Origin: Chloroflexota bacterium
Lineage (GTDB): Bacteria > Chloroflexota > Dehalococcoidia > SM23-28-2 > JACOUE01
NCBI GenBank assembly: GCA_016178045.1
Contig: JACOUE010000082.1
Span: 1 to 32,207, forward strand
Length of the DNA: 32,207 bases
Reading direction: 5' to 3'
Part shown: positions 16,520 to 24,639 of the stretch, in pieces
How positions within the stretch are numbered: position 1 is the first letter of the stretch
Layout of the letters: each line of letters starts with the position of its first letter
The notes under the pieces: model-generated
What the model was told of the DNA's origin: nothing
The model's database searches: none
Seen by the model: the letters and a program-made list of their open reading frames with translations, nothing else
Program-made: the position numbers and the translations under genes

Positions 16520-17746
16520 ATGGCACGCCCAATCGCTCTTGCCATCAGCCTTGTCGTGGTGGCTCTACTCCTGGCCGCGTGCGGCGGAGGTCAGCAGACG
16601 CAGAGAGAGCCACCCAAGGAAACGCCATCCTCCACCATCCGCACAGAAACGCCAACGGCGGGTTCCGCCTCGCCTCCCGTGCTCATGAAACAGCGAGGCA
16701 GGATCACCAAGGGAGGAGTCTATGTGCTGGAGGTCCGCACCGGAAGGCTGTGGCGGCTGGCCTTGGCGCCCACCGTGTGGGCACCCGACGGGACAGCCCT
16801 GCTCCAGGCCGGTTGCTGCATCGGCGAAGGCGGCATCGACCTAATAGACATTGAAGCAGGCACGGCGGTTCGAATCCTTGGCGGCGATGTCGCCGCCGCC
16901 TCCTGGTCGCCTGACGGCAGCCAGATAGCCTTCTCCAAAGAAATGCTGGGGCCGAAGGGAGTGTACGTGATTGACAGAGATGGAAGCAATCTGCGTCAGC
17001 TTTCTGAACTGGGCACTCGAGCCATACACTGGTCGCCCCAAGGGGATTTGATCGCGCTTTCCCACAGAAAGGTATACCTAATCGAAATCCCCAGCGGCGA
17101 GACGAGCGCCATCTTCGGCCGTAGCAACGGTGTCGCCTGGTCGCCTGACGGCAGGTTGCTGGCGATCACCAACAAGCGCGGTCTCTATTTGTTTGACGTT
17201 GCCTCAGGAGGGTTGCGCCAGATAGCCTCTGGCCCGTCCAGGGCACCCATCACCTGGTCGCCCGACGGGACAAAGATCGCCTTCATCTTCGGGCCGCCTG
17301 TCGTCCCGTCAGCCGTCAACCCGGCAGACAAGTTCTGGTTGTTTCACACAGTGGAGATACACGGATCGGCTGAGCCGCGACCTTTGCCGCCGGCCCGCAT
17401 CCTCTCGTGGTCACCCGACGGGTCCCGGCTCGCCTATCAAAGCGAAGGCTGCTCCACCCGCGACTGGAACATTTACGTCCTCGGTGCCGACGGTGCCTCT
17501 GCGAAGCCCCTCACGAAGAGCCCGGACTCTCCCAAGGAGGGACCGTACTGGTCGCCGGCAGGTTACGGCATCGCCTTCTCTACCTTCGACAAGGTAGTGC
17601 TGGTGAACGCCGATACCGGCAAGCGGCGAACTTTGGTGGTCTCCAAAGTCGACCTCCATATTCACGGATACGAGGGGTCGCCCTGGTCGTCCGACGGCCG
17701 CTCCCTTATAGTTTTGGCCGACTTCGCCCACGGGATCTGCGACTAG
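16520..17746 (+). CDS. TolB/WD40-like beta-propeller lipoprotein (paralogue 2)
   Basis: A 408-residue predicted lipoprotein: signal MARPIALAISLVVVALLLAAC, lipobox LAAC with Cys21, a Thr/Ser/Pro-rich linker to about residue 52, then a beta-propeller. At least eight WSPDG-type repeats are visible (WAPDG, WSPDG, WSPQG, WSPDG, WSPDG, WSPDG, WSPAG, WSSDG), spaced about 37-50 residues. This is the PD40/TolB signature of a 6-8-bladed propeller. It is likely outside the cytoplasmic membrane, binding a protein or ligand. Its stop is 4 bp from the stop of the convergent VWA gene. It is paralogous to the gene at 15129; it is not TolB itself, since no Tol-Pal genes are present. Confidence 0.85.
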   Translation: MARPIALAISLVVVALLLAACGGGQQTQREPPKETPSSTIRTETPTAGSASPPVLMKQRGRITKGGVYVLEVRTGRLWRLALAPTVWAPDGTALLQAGCCIGEGGIDLIDIEAGTAVRILGGDVAAASWSPDGSQIAFSKEMLGPKGVYVIDRDGSNLRQLSELGTRAIHWSPQGDLIALSHRKVYLIEIPSGETSAIFGRSNGVAWSPDGRLLAITNKRGLYLFDVASGGLRQIASGPSRAPITWSPDGTKIAFIFGPPVVPSAVNPADKFWLFHTVEIHGSAEPRPLPPARILSWSPDGSRLAYQSEGCSTRDWNIYVLGADGASAKPLTKSPDSPKEGPYWSPAGYGIAFSTFDKVVLVNADTGKRRTLVVSKVDLHIHGYEGSPWSSDGRSLIVLADFAHGICD

Positions 17747-17750
17747 CCCC

Positions 17751-20700
17751 CTACTCCGTGAGCCGGCGGTACAGCGTCGTGATGCGCGAGGGCAGCGACT
17801 CCACGTCCGGCACCACGGCGTAGCCGATGTCCGCGCACATCTGCTTCAGGTAGTCGTGCCCGTAGCGGTCCACCGTCAGGCAGAACGGCACAATCCCCTT
17901 CCGCTTCGCTTCTACGAGCGCCATATGGGTGTCGTGGATGGCGTACTCCTTCTCCGTCCGGTCGCGGCCGTAGCCGTGGTCCTGGGGCCGGCCGTCGGAG
18001 ACGAGGAAGAGGATGCGCACCTTGGCGTCGTGGGTGTCGAGCTTGCTGGTGGCGTGGCGGATGGCCGGACCCATGCGGGTTGAGCGCACCGGCGCCACCT
18101 TGTCGATGCGCTTCTTCACGTGGTCGCTGAACCGCTCGTCCATGTCCTTGATCACGTAGAACTCCACGTTCTCCCGCCCGTAGCCCGAGAAGCCGTAGAT
18201 GCCGTACGTGTCGCCGATGGTCTCCAGGGCGCGGATGACGAGGACGATGCTCTCCTTCTCCACATCGATGATGCGCTTGGGCGGCGACAGTAGCTCCTGG
18301 GCGCGCCGGGCCATCCACCAGGAGAAGTAGCGCCGCGGGTCGTCGTCGAACTCGTCCTGGGTGTAGCGGCGCTCGTGCTTGGCGATCTCCTCGTCGGTGG
18401 AGGCGCTCATGTCCAGCAGGAACGCCACCGCCACGTCCCGCTCCACCTTGTTCCGCCGCCAGTACACCTTCCCTGACGGCGACTGACCGGCGTCCCGCTC
18501 CACCAGGAACTCGACCACGGCGTCCAGGTCGAACTCCTCGCCGTCCAGGAGGCGCTTGATCTTGCGGAACAGCTCCGGCCGCAGCATCTCGAACTGGCGG
18601 CGCGTCTGGCCGGCGAGGCTGGCGTACTTCTGGAGGGTCTGGTCGAAGTACTGGGGGACGCCTTCGCCGACGGAGTACTCGACGACGCGGCACCAGCGCG
18701 GCTTGTAGTCCCCGGCGCGGAAGTCCCACTCATCGTAGTAGAAGTACTTCGGCTCCACGGGCAGCTCGCGCTCGTCGTCGGGAGTGCTGAAGCCGCTGAC
18801 CGGCTCGCCCTCCTTGGCCGGCATGCGCTGCACGGGCTGCTGCTTCTCCTGCTCCTGGGCGGTCAGCTCCTTCATCAGGTTCGTCAGGAACAGCTCCGAC
18901 GACTGCTGGAGGTCGCCGTCCACCATGTCGTTGATGCTGACCTCCACGCTCTTCTCCAGCATCGCCCGCAGCTGCTCGGGGCTGAGCGGCGACAGCGGCG
19001 GCTGCTGGCCCTGGCGCTCCTGGCGCAGGCGCATCAGCAGCTGCACCAGCTCCGGCTTGAACTCGCCGCGGAAGTCGACGGGCTGCGGGCTCTGGTACGG
19101 CATCTCCTGCCCCTGGAGCTGGAGGTCCATGTCCTTCCCCAACGAGTCGCCCGTCATCGGCATCAGCTGGAGCGACTCCTCGTCCAGGGCCTGCCAGTCC
19201 TCCTCCGCCATCTCGGAGACGACGTTGGGGATCTGGGCGATGAGGTCATACAGGCGCAGCGTCGCCTCGGCGGCGTCCTCCACCGTGGCCTGCGGCTGGC
19301 GCACCGTCTTCATGACGTCGATCGCGTCGCGGAGGAGCGGCACGAGCTGGACGGCGCTCGCCGGCCAGCGCAGGCCGTCCTCGCCGCCCAACGAGACGCG
19401 GACCAGGTTTTCGATCAGCGCCTGGAGCAGGGGCATCCCCTCCACCTCAGGCCGGCTCTCCAGCTCAACCCTCTGGGTGCGGCGGTAGGCGGCGCGGATG
19501 CCGGGGTACTCGTGTTCCACCAGGGCATCGAGCCGCGCGTCCTCCACGATGGCGAACAGATCGGCGGCGAGGCGGCGGTTCTCGAACAGGTCGAAGAAGC
19601 GCTCCATGTCGGTGAGCGGCTCTCGCTGCCCGTCCTCCTTGCCGGCGGCCCGCCCCTTCTCCCGTTCGCGGCGGAGGTTGGGGAAGACGTGGCCCTCGCG
19701 CTCGAAGTTGAAGAGGAAGGTGCCGAACTCAAGGTGGGCCGCCTGGTGGGTGGAGTAGACCTTGTACACGCCGAAGTTCTCCGTCTTGTCGTGGTACTGC
19801 TCGACGGTGGGGGGCAGAAAGATGGCCGTCCCCTCCGTCGAGGGCGCCTCGTCCACCCAGCCGATCCCCTTCTCGGCCAGCGTCTCCGCCGAGTGAATGG
19901 CGACGTCGTCGCCCGTCAGCGCCTTGCAGTACATGCGGAGGATCTCGCCCACGCGGTTCAGGTCCACCCGCGAGGAGAGGGACTCGAGCACCTCCTCGCC
20001 CCGCGCCGACTCCAGCCGGAAGTAGGCCTCGCCCCCTTCCAGGCTGGCGTCCAGCAGCTGGAAGCCCTCCGAGTGCCAGTTCCCCACCTCCTCCACGCGG
20101 ACGCGCTCCAGCACCCGAGGGACGCTCTTCAGGAACTCCATGGCCGCCACCGCCGAAAGCGGCACCAGGTCTTCGGCCTGCGCCAGCAGGTAGCCGTGGA
20201 GCTCGTCGTCCACCTGGTTCAGGGCGCGAGCCGCCTCGGCGAAGTAGCCGAACGCCTGGCGGCCCTCACGGCGGGCGAGGTCCCGCGCCAGGCCAAGGAA
20301 GCGCACCCGCTGCGACGAGTGGATGTGGGCCAGGAGCGCCGGCCCCTTCTCCAAGTAGGCCCGCGCGTCGGCCCAGCCGGTCGAGGCCAGCGCCTCCGCG
20401 AAGCGCAGGAAGGCTGCCCGGTCCTCGCCGCTCAGCGGCGTCAGCACCTGCGGCGCGATGCTCAGGCAGTGGGCGGCCAGGTCGTACGAGCGGTCGCACA
20501 GGGAGTCCACGAACCGCACCAGGACGCGGGCGTCCTCCAGGGAGAGGTTCGCGAACAGGTTGGGGCTGCCGTCGAAGAACTGCACCGCCAGGGACGCCGA
20601 CCGCCAGGTGCCCTTGTACAGCTGCCGTCCCAGGTCCACCCAGTCCGGCAGCCGGGCGAAGGAGACGTTCGAGAGCGTGCCCGGGCTGGCCCGGAAGTAG

Positions 20701-21011
20701 GCGGCGGAAAGCGCCGACGACAGCTCCGCCAGGTCGCGGCCGTGCTGCGACCAGCGGCCGAAGCCGGCAAACCCCAGCATCTCCAGCACCTGGGGGCTGG
20801 CACGGAAGTACTCGCCGGCGGCCTCCCAAGAGCGCCAGGACTGGCGGGCCAGCTCCAGTCCCTCCTCCGCCCACTGCACCAGCTCCTCACGGCTGAGAAG
20901 GGGGCTCACCGCTTCAGCGGAGCGCCGGAACTCGCTGACGAGGGCGGTGGAGAAGGGGGCTAGCTGCTTCTCGAACTTGCTGTAGACGCGGCGGTAGTCA
21001 GAGCTACTCAA
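17751..21011 (-). CDS. NorD-like VWA-domain protein with N-terminal helical repeats
   Basis: This 1086-residue partner of a MoxR ATPase resembles NorD/CoxE-type proteins, which with their AAA+ partner remodel or activate metalloenzymes. Residues 55-345 contain eight helical repeats of about 37 residues, each with an aromatic then S/A-P turn ([45 protein letters not shown] and degenerate copies). A NorD-like middle follows, with HQAAH (422-426) and IVEDARLD (488-495). Residues 620-760 are Gln/Glu-rich. The C-terminal VWA domain has a complete MIDAS: DMSAS (867-871), Thr978, Asp1006. A TTG start at 21011 overlaps the moxR stop; no better start exists nearby. No nitric oxide reductase or RuBisCO genes are close, so the client is unknown. 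Confidence 0.88.
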   Translation of the reverse strand: MSSSDYRRVYSKFEKQLAPFSTALVSEFRRSAEAVSPLLSREELVQWAEEGLELARQSWRSWEAAGEYFRASPQVLEMLGFAGFGRWSQHGRDLAELSSALSAAYFRASPGTLSNVSFARLPDWVDLGRQLYKGTWRSASLAVQFFDGSPNLFANLSLEDARVLVRFVDSLCDRSYDLAAHCLSIAPQVLTPLSGEDRAAFLRFAEALASTGWADARAYLEKGPALLAHIHSSQRVRFLGLARDLARREGRQAFGYFAEAARALNQVDDELHGYLLAQAEDLVPLSAVAAMEFLKSVPRVLERVRVEEVGNWHSEGFQLLDASLEGGEAYFRLESARGEEVLESLSSRVDLNRVGEILRMYCKALTGDDVAIHSAETLAEKGIGWVDEAPSTEGTAIFLPPTVEQYHDKTENFGVYKVYSTHQAAHLEFGTFLFNFEREGHVFPNLRREREKGRAAGKEDGQREPLTDMERFFDLFENRRLAADLFAIVEDARLDALVEHEYPGIRAAYRRTQRVELESRPEVEGMPLLQALIENLVRVSLGGEDGLRWPASAVQLVPLLRDAIDVMKTVRQPQATVEDAAEATLRLYDLIAQIPNVVSEMAEEDWQALDEESLQLMPMTGDSLGKDMDLQLQGQEMPYQSPQPVDFRGEFKPELVQLLMRLRQERQGQQPPLSPLSPEQLRAMLEKSVEVSINDMVDGDLQQSSELFLTNLMKELTAQEQEKQQPVQRMPAKEGEPVSGFSTPDDERELPVEPKYFYYDEWDFRAGDYKPRWCRVVEYSVGEGVPQYFDQTLQKYASLAGQTRRQFEMLRPELFRKIKRLLDGEEFDLDAVVEFLVERDAGQSPSGKVYWRRNKVERDVAVAFLLDMSASTDEEIAKHERRYTQDEFDDDPRRYFSWWMARRAQELLSPPKRIIDVEKESIVLVIRALETIGDTYGIYGFSGYGRENVEFYVIKDMDERFSDHVKKRIDKVAPVRSTRMGPAIRHATSKLDTHDAKVRILFLVSDGRPQDHGYGRDRTEKEYAIHDTHMALVEAKRKGIVPFCLTVDRYGHDYLKQMCADIGYAVVPDVESLPSRITTLYRRLTE

Positions 21012-21930
21012 AGATGGACGACACCACCTCTTCGATGCTGCGCTGGACGTCGCGGTCGTCGGTGAGGGCCCAGACGATAGCCACCTGGCAGGCCCGCCGC
21101 GGCGTTATCCCCTTCTGGATCAGGCGGCCGGCGTAGATCAGCAGCCGCGTGCTGACGCCCTCCGCCAGGCCGTGCTCCTTCAAGTGGCGCACCTTCTCGC
21201 CTAGCTTGGCGAGCTCCGTCGCTACCGAAGCGGAGATGTCCGCCTCGTGCTGGATGATCTTCGCCTCCAGCTCCCGCGGCGGGTAACCGAACTCGATGGC
21301 CATAAACCGCTGGCGGGTGCTGTGCTTCAGGTCCTTGAGGGCGCTCTGGTACCCCGGGTTGTACGAAATCACCAGCAGGAAGCCGTTCCGCGCCTCCACG
21401 ATCTGTCCCAGCTTCTCGATGGGCAGGATGCGACGGTGGTCCGTCAAGGGGTGGATGAGGACGGTGGTGTCCTTGCGCGCCTCCACCACCTCGTCCAGGT
21501 AGCAGATGGCGCCCACCTTCACGGCGCGGGTCAGCGGCCCGTCGATCCAGCGGGTGGACTCCCCCTCCAGCAGGTAGCGGCCCACAAGGTCGCTGGCGGT
21601 CAGGTCCTCGTGGCAGGCGACGGTCACCAGGGGGAGGCCGGTCTTAACGTCGCCGCCCTCGGTCACGTCCTTGATGATGGTGAGCGGGCGCCCCAGCTTG
21701 AACGCCATGTACTCGATGAAGCGGGTCTTGCCCGAGCCGGTCGGCCCCTTGAGGAGCACCGGTATCTTCTGCTCGTAGGCGGCGTTGAACAGCTCTACCT
21801 CGTCGGTGACCGGGAGGTAGAACGGCTCCTGGCTGAGGACGTACTCCTCGATGGCGTATTGTCGGTAGGTCTCGTCGGATTCCTGCACTTCGATCACACT
21901 TCCCTTTGGTATATTATCTAACGTCCCCAC
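21004..21930 (-). CDS. MoxR-type AAA+ ATPase (CbbQ/NirQ/NorQ family)
   Basis: A 308-residue AAA+ ATPase that forms rings with a VWA partner and remodels metal-containing enzymes in other bacteria. Visible motifs: Walker A GPTGSGKT (62-69), the [20 protein letters not shown] pore and substrate segment, Walker B ICYLDE (142-147), sensor-1 Asn in ISYNPGYQ, an STRQRF arginine finger, and the CbbQ/NorQ C-terminal domain with [16 protein letters not shown] 21930 is given as start but overlaps coaE by 17 nt; GTG codons 11 or 14 codons further in are possible, since a GATAATATA box lies between. The VWA gene begins inside its stop region, so the two are translated together. Confidence 0.93.
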   Translation of the reverse strand: MGTLDNIPKGSVIEVQESDETYRQYAIEEYVLSQEPFYLPVTDEVELFNAAYEQKIPVLLKGPTGSGKTRFIEYMAFKLGRPLTIIKDVTEGGDVKTGLPLVTVACHEDLTASDLVGRYLLEGESTRWIDGPLTRAVKVGAICYLDEVVEARKDTTVLIHPLTDHRRILPIEKLGQIVEARNGFLLVISYNPGYQSALKDLKHSTRQRFMAIEFGYPPRELEAKIIQHEADISASVATELAKLGEKVRHLKEHGLAEGVSTRLLIYAGRLIQKGITPRRACQVAIVWALTDDRDVQRSIEEVVSSIFE

Positions 21931-22543
21931 TGGCTGACGGTGACCCGATGCGCTCCTGCAGGCGGGACCACTCTCGCGCCACCTGCGCCCGCGTCTCCTC
22001 CAGCGAGCCGCCGTTATCTATCAGGACGTCGGCCCGCTTCAGCCGCTCTTCCTCCGGCAGCTGGGCCTTCATCCGCGCCCGCGCTTCCTCGACGCTGATG
22101 CCCATCCGCTCCGCCGTGCGCCGGGCGGCCACCTCGGCTGGCACGGATAGGGCCCACACCTCGTCCGTCAGGTCGTCCCAGCCGGCGTCGAGGAGGAGGG
22201 CGGCCTCAAGCACGGTGACCCGCGTCCCGGCCGCGTCCAGCGCCGCGAGCCGCTCGCGCATCAGCTCCTTCATGCGCGGGTGGGTGATAGCGTTGAGCCG
22301 CTGGCGCGCCTCGGGGTCGGCGAAGACGATGGCTCCCAGCTTCCTGCGGTCGATGCTGCCGTCGGTGGCGACGACGTCTCGGCCGAAGGCGTCGACGACC
22401 TCCTGCCAGCCGGGCGTGCCGGCGGCGTACACCTCATAAGCGACGGGGTCGGCCTGGACCAGGGCGGCGCCCAGCTCCCGCAGCATCTCGGCGACCGCCG
22501 TCTTGCCGCTGCCGATGCCCCCCGTGAGGCCGATCACGTACAT
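21914..22543 (-). CDS. coaE: Dephospho-CoA kinase
   Basis: CoaE phosphorylates dephospho-CoA at the ribose 3' hydroxyl, the last step of coenzyme A synthesis. The 209-residue protein starts [20 protein letters not shown] with the P-loop GGIGSGKT (8-15). It continues with [11 protein letters not shown], the [13 protein letters not shown] lid region, and [20 protein letters not shown], then the [14 protein letters not shown] end typical of CoaE. Length is normal. The GAGGG box upstream of ATG 22543 is close. It precedes the moxR gene with a 17-nt overlap, although the functions are unrelated. Confidence 0.95.
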   Translation of the reverse strand: MYVIGLTGGIGSGKTAVAEMLRELGAALVQADPVAYEVYAAGTPGWQEVVDAFGRDVVATDGSIDRRKLGAIVFADPEARQRLNAITHPRMKELMRERLAALDAAGTRVTVLEAALLLDAGWDDLTDEVWALSVPAEVAARRTAERMGISVEEARARMKAQLPEEERLKRADVLIDNGGSLEETRAQVAREWSRLQERIGSPSASGDVR

Positions 22544-22584
22544 CCGCCCTCGCTGCCTGCCCGTCCGGGCTCCTTACAAATACA

Positions 22585-22601
22585 GCCCCGACGGTCGGGG
22601 C
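22585..22601 (-). promoter_or_regulatory. Stem-loop at the 5' end of the coaE leader
   Basis: On the minus strand GCCCCGA, a 3-base loop and TCGGGGC are followed by TGTATTTGTA. It begins about 3 nt after the predicted coaE transcription start. As read-through from etfA it looks like a terminator with a poor T tract; as a coaE leader it would cap the mRNA 5' end. Both roles are possible. Confidence 0.5.
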
Positions 22602-22610
22602 CGCGACGCC

Positions 22611-22640
22611 ATTGTATCTGCGCCTTCCCGCGCGCGTCAA
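22611..22640 (-). promoter_or_regulatory. Promoter upstream of coaE
   Basis: On the minus strand TTGACG (22635-22640) and TACAAT (22611-22616), 18 bp apart. The predicted start near 22604 gives a leader of about 60 nt before coaE. It would drive coaE-moxR-VWA separately from etfBA. Confidence 0.7.
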
Positions 22641-22700
22641 GGTAAGGGGAAACAAGAAGAACCGCTGTCTCTGGGGACCGGTCTCGGGGCTCGGCGGGGT

Positions 22701-23690
22701 CTACTGCGCCTTCAACTCGCGCACCTTCTCCGTGAAGGCCGGGATGATCTCTTTCCAGTCGCCCACCACGGCGAAGCGCGCCACCTTGAAGATGCTGGCG
22801 TCCGGGTCCTTGTTTATGGCGACGATGTTCTTGACCTGCGAAATGCCCGCCATGTGCTGGCTGGCCCCGGAGATGCCGACCGCGATGTAGAGGTCCGGCG
22901 TCACCACCTTCCCCGTAAGCCCCACCTGGTGGGCCACCGGGTACCAGCCCAGGTCGCAGACGGCGCGGCTGGCACCGACCGCCCCGCCCAGGGCCTCCGC
23001 CAGCTCCTCCAGCGGCTTGAAGCCCTCAGGCCCACCCAGGCCGCGGCCGCCGCTCACCACCACCGGCGCGTCCTCCAGCCGCACGCCCTCGCTCTTCTCC
23101 TTGCGCCGGTCGACGATGCGGGTGCGCACGGACTCCGGGTTCACGTCCGCGTCCACCTTCACCGCTTCGCCCTGACGGGAGTCGTCCCGGGGCGCCGGGT
23201 CCTGCGACTTCGCCCGCAGGGTGACGATCTGCGGCGACGTGTTGAACGAGTACTGGGCTTGGGCGCTGCCCCCGTAGCAGGGGCGGGTGGCGACGACCTT
23301 CCCGCCGCCGGCGGCGACGTCGATGCAGTCCATGGCGACGGCGGTGCCCAGGCGGGCGGCCAGGCGCGGGGCCATGTCGCGGCCCAGCATCGTCTGGCCC
23401 AGGAGCACCAGCGCCGGCGACTGCTCCTTGCAGATGCGCTCGGCGATGGGGACGTAGGCGTCACCCTGGTATTCCTTGAGCAGGGCGTTGTCGGCGACGA
23501 ACACCTTATCGGCCCCGAAGGCGGCGGCCTCCTTGGCCAGGCCCTCCACGCCGGAGCCGAGGAGGGCGCAGATCACGCCGCCGCCGACGGCCCCGGCCAG
23601 GCGCCGGGCCGCCCCCAGCAGCTCCGCCGTTATGGGGGCCAGCTGGCCGTCCTCCGTCGCCTCCCCGATGACCAGCACACCTTCTGCCAT
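22701..23690 (-). CDS. etfA: Electron transfer flavoprotein subunit alpha
   Basis: EtfA carries the FAD of the EtfAB heterodimer that takes electrons from acyl-CoA dehydrogenases. The 329-residue product has an N-terminal domain (MAEGVLVIGEATEDGQLAPI, then LLGQTMLGRDMAPRLAARLG) and the C-terminal FAD-binding domain: VVSGGRGLGGPEGFKPLEEL, VGLTGKVVTPDLYIAVGISG, then SQHMAGISQVKNIVAINKD. ATG 23690 is the start: AAGGAG lies exactly 7 nt upstream and is itself part of a GGAACAAGG repeat unit. Twelve additional upstream codons are open but are repeat-derived. It follows etfB after a 65-bp spacer that carries a hairpin. Confidence 0.95.
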   Translation of the reverse strand: MAEGVLVIGEATEDGQLAPITAELLGAARRLAGAVGGGVICALLGSGVEGLAKEAAAFGADKVFVADNALLKEYQGDAYVPIAERICKEQSPALVLLGQTMLGRDMAPRLAARLGTAVAMDCIDVAAGGGKVVATRPCYGGSAQAQYSFNTSPQIVTLRAKSQDPAPRDDSRQGEAVKVDADVNPESVRTRIVDRRKEKSEGVRLEDAPVVVSGGRGLGGPEGFKPLEELAEALGGAVGASRAVCDLGWYPVAHQVGLTGKVVTPDLYIAVGISGASQHMAGISQVKNIVAINKDPDASIFKVARFAVVGDWKEIIPAFTEKVRELKAQ

Positions 23691-23697
23691 GTCGTGT

Positions 23698-23712
23698 CTC
23701 CTTGTTCCCTGC
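23698..23712. repeat. Half GGAACA unit supplying the etfA ribosome binding site
   Basis: On the minus strand GGGAACAAGGAG lies just upstream of etfA, so the repeat provides AAGGAG (23698-23703). It matches the units of the arrays in the atp operon. Confidence 0.6.
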
Positions 23713-23716
23713 CCTC

Positions 23717-23754
23717 TCACCCTCACCCTGCCCTCTCCCTCAAGGGAGAGGGCA
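23717..23754. repeat. CCCTCGAGGG-type palindrome, copy 3
   Basis: TGCCCTCTCCCT (23729-23740), loop CA, AGGGAGAGGGCA (23743-23754): a perfect 12-bp stem beginning one base after the etfB stop. Upstream it has CACCCTCACCC as in copy 2. It could set the EtfB:EtfA stoichiometry by blocking exonucleases or attenuating transcription. Confidence 0.75.
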
Positions 23755-23755
23755 T

Positions 23756-24553
23756 CTAGATCAGCTTCGCTTCCCGAAGCTTCAGGGCCAGCTTCTCGGC
23801 CTTCTCCTGGGGCGTCTCCCCATCGATGATCTCCGTCTCCACCTTCACCTCGGGAACGTACAGCCTCTCCAGCGAGACGAGGTTCTTGAGCTGGGCCGCG
23901 TCCAGGCCCAGGTCGGACGCCGTCCAGACCTTGACCTCCTTGCGGGCGGCCGCCATGATCTGGCGGAGCTGGGGATAGCGGGGCTCGCCCAGCTCGTTGC
24001 TCACGGTGACCACGCAGGGCGCGGGCGACTCCGCCGTCTCGAAGCCGTCCAGCAGCACCCGCTCCACCACCACCTGGCCGTCCTTGTACTGGATCTCCTT
24101 GGCGATGGTGATGCAGGGCACGTTCAGGATCTCGGCGATGGTAGAGCCGACGACCCCCATGTCCCAGTCCACCGCCTGGCGGCCGCAGATAACGAGGTCG
24201 AACGGGGCCAGCTTCCCGATGGCGGCGGCCAGCACCTGGGCCGTGACCCAGTGGTCGGCCTCGTACAAGGCCGGGTCGTTGATGAGGACGCCCTCGTCGG
24301 CGCCCATGGCCAAGCTGTGCTTGATGGAATCGCGGTAGCTCTCGGGCCCCAGGCTGAGGATGGTGATGGTGGTGTCGGGCGTCTTGTCTTTGATGCGGAG
24401 GGCCGCCTCCACGCCGATGGTGTCGAACTGGCTGGGCACAGGGGCGATGCCCGGCACGGGCACCACCTTCTTGGCCGCCTCGTCCACCCTGAACTGCGAG
24501 GCGGGCGTCTCCGGGTCGGGTACCTGCTTGACACAGCAGATGATGTGGGGCAT
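23756..24553 (-). CDS. etfB: Electron transfer flavoprotein subunit beta
   Basis: EtfB is the partner of EtfA and completes the electron-carrying flavoprotein. The 265-residue protein starts MPHIICCVKQVPDPETPASQ, has the VEAALRIKD and ITILSLGPESYRDSIKHSLAMGADEGVLI blocks, and the DLVICGRQAVDWDMGVVGSTIAEILNVPCI segment that is diagnostic for the EtfB/FixA family. ATG 24553 has a GGGAGAG box upstream. It lies 86 bp downstream of the EMO-like gene and is led by its own promoter. The gene order EMO-etfB-etfA matches clusters described for Etf:menaquinone oxidoreductase. Confidence 0.96.
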   Translation of the reverse strand: MPHIICCVKQVPDPETPASQFRVDEAAKKVVPVPGIAPVPSQFDTIGVEAALRIKDKTPDTTITILSLGPESYRDSIKHSLAMGADEGVLINDPALYEADHWVTAQVLAAAIGKLAPFDLVICGRQAVDWDMGVVGSTIAEILNVPCITIAKEIQYKDGQVVVERVLLDGFETAESPAPCVVTVSNELGEPRYPQLRQIMAAARKEVKVWTASDLGLDAAQLKNLVSLERLYVPEVKVETEIIDGETPQEKAEKLALKLREAKLI

Positions 24554-24587
24554 GGGGATCTCTCCCTCGGCGCTACCGGTGGAGCAA

Positions 24588-24603
24588 TGTGAAAATCGTC
24601 ACC
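24588..24603. promoter_or_regulatory. CRP/FNR-like operator over the etfB transcription start
   Basis: TGTGA, six bases, TCACC on the plus strand matches the CRP-family palindrome TGTGA-N6-TCACA in nine of ten positions. It sits 3 bp downstream of the -10 box, a position typical of repression. The regulator is not in the window. Confidence 0.5.
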
Positions 24604-24606
24604 TAG

Positions 24607-24634
24607 AGTATAGCAACCCGCCCTGCCGGCGCAA
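24607..24634 (-). promoter_or_regulatory. Promoter of etfBA
   Basis: On the minus strand TTGCGC (24629-24634), 16 bp, TATACT (24607-24612). The predicted start is near 24600, inside the CRP-like palindrome. The -10 box is good; the -35 box is weak. Confidence 0.55.
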
Positions 24635-24639
24635 GCGGC

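Noticed and set aside
16780-17720. Regularly spaced repeats in the second lipoprotein as a CRISPR-like or DNA repeat array
   Set aside because: The periodicity is at protein level (WSPDG of propeller blades); DNA between and within units is not conserved enough.
21904-21925. GATAATATA box as a promoter for moxR inside the coaE end
   Set aside because: No acceptable -35 hexamer at 16-19 bp; kept only as a doubt about the moxR start.
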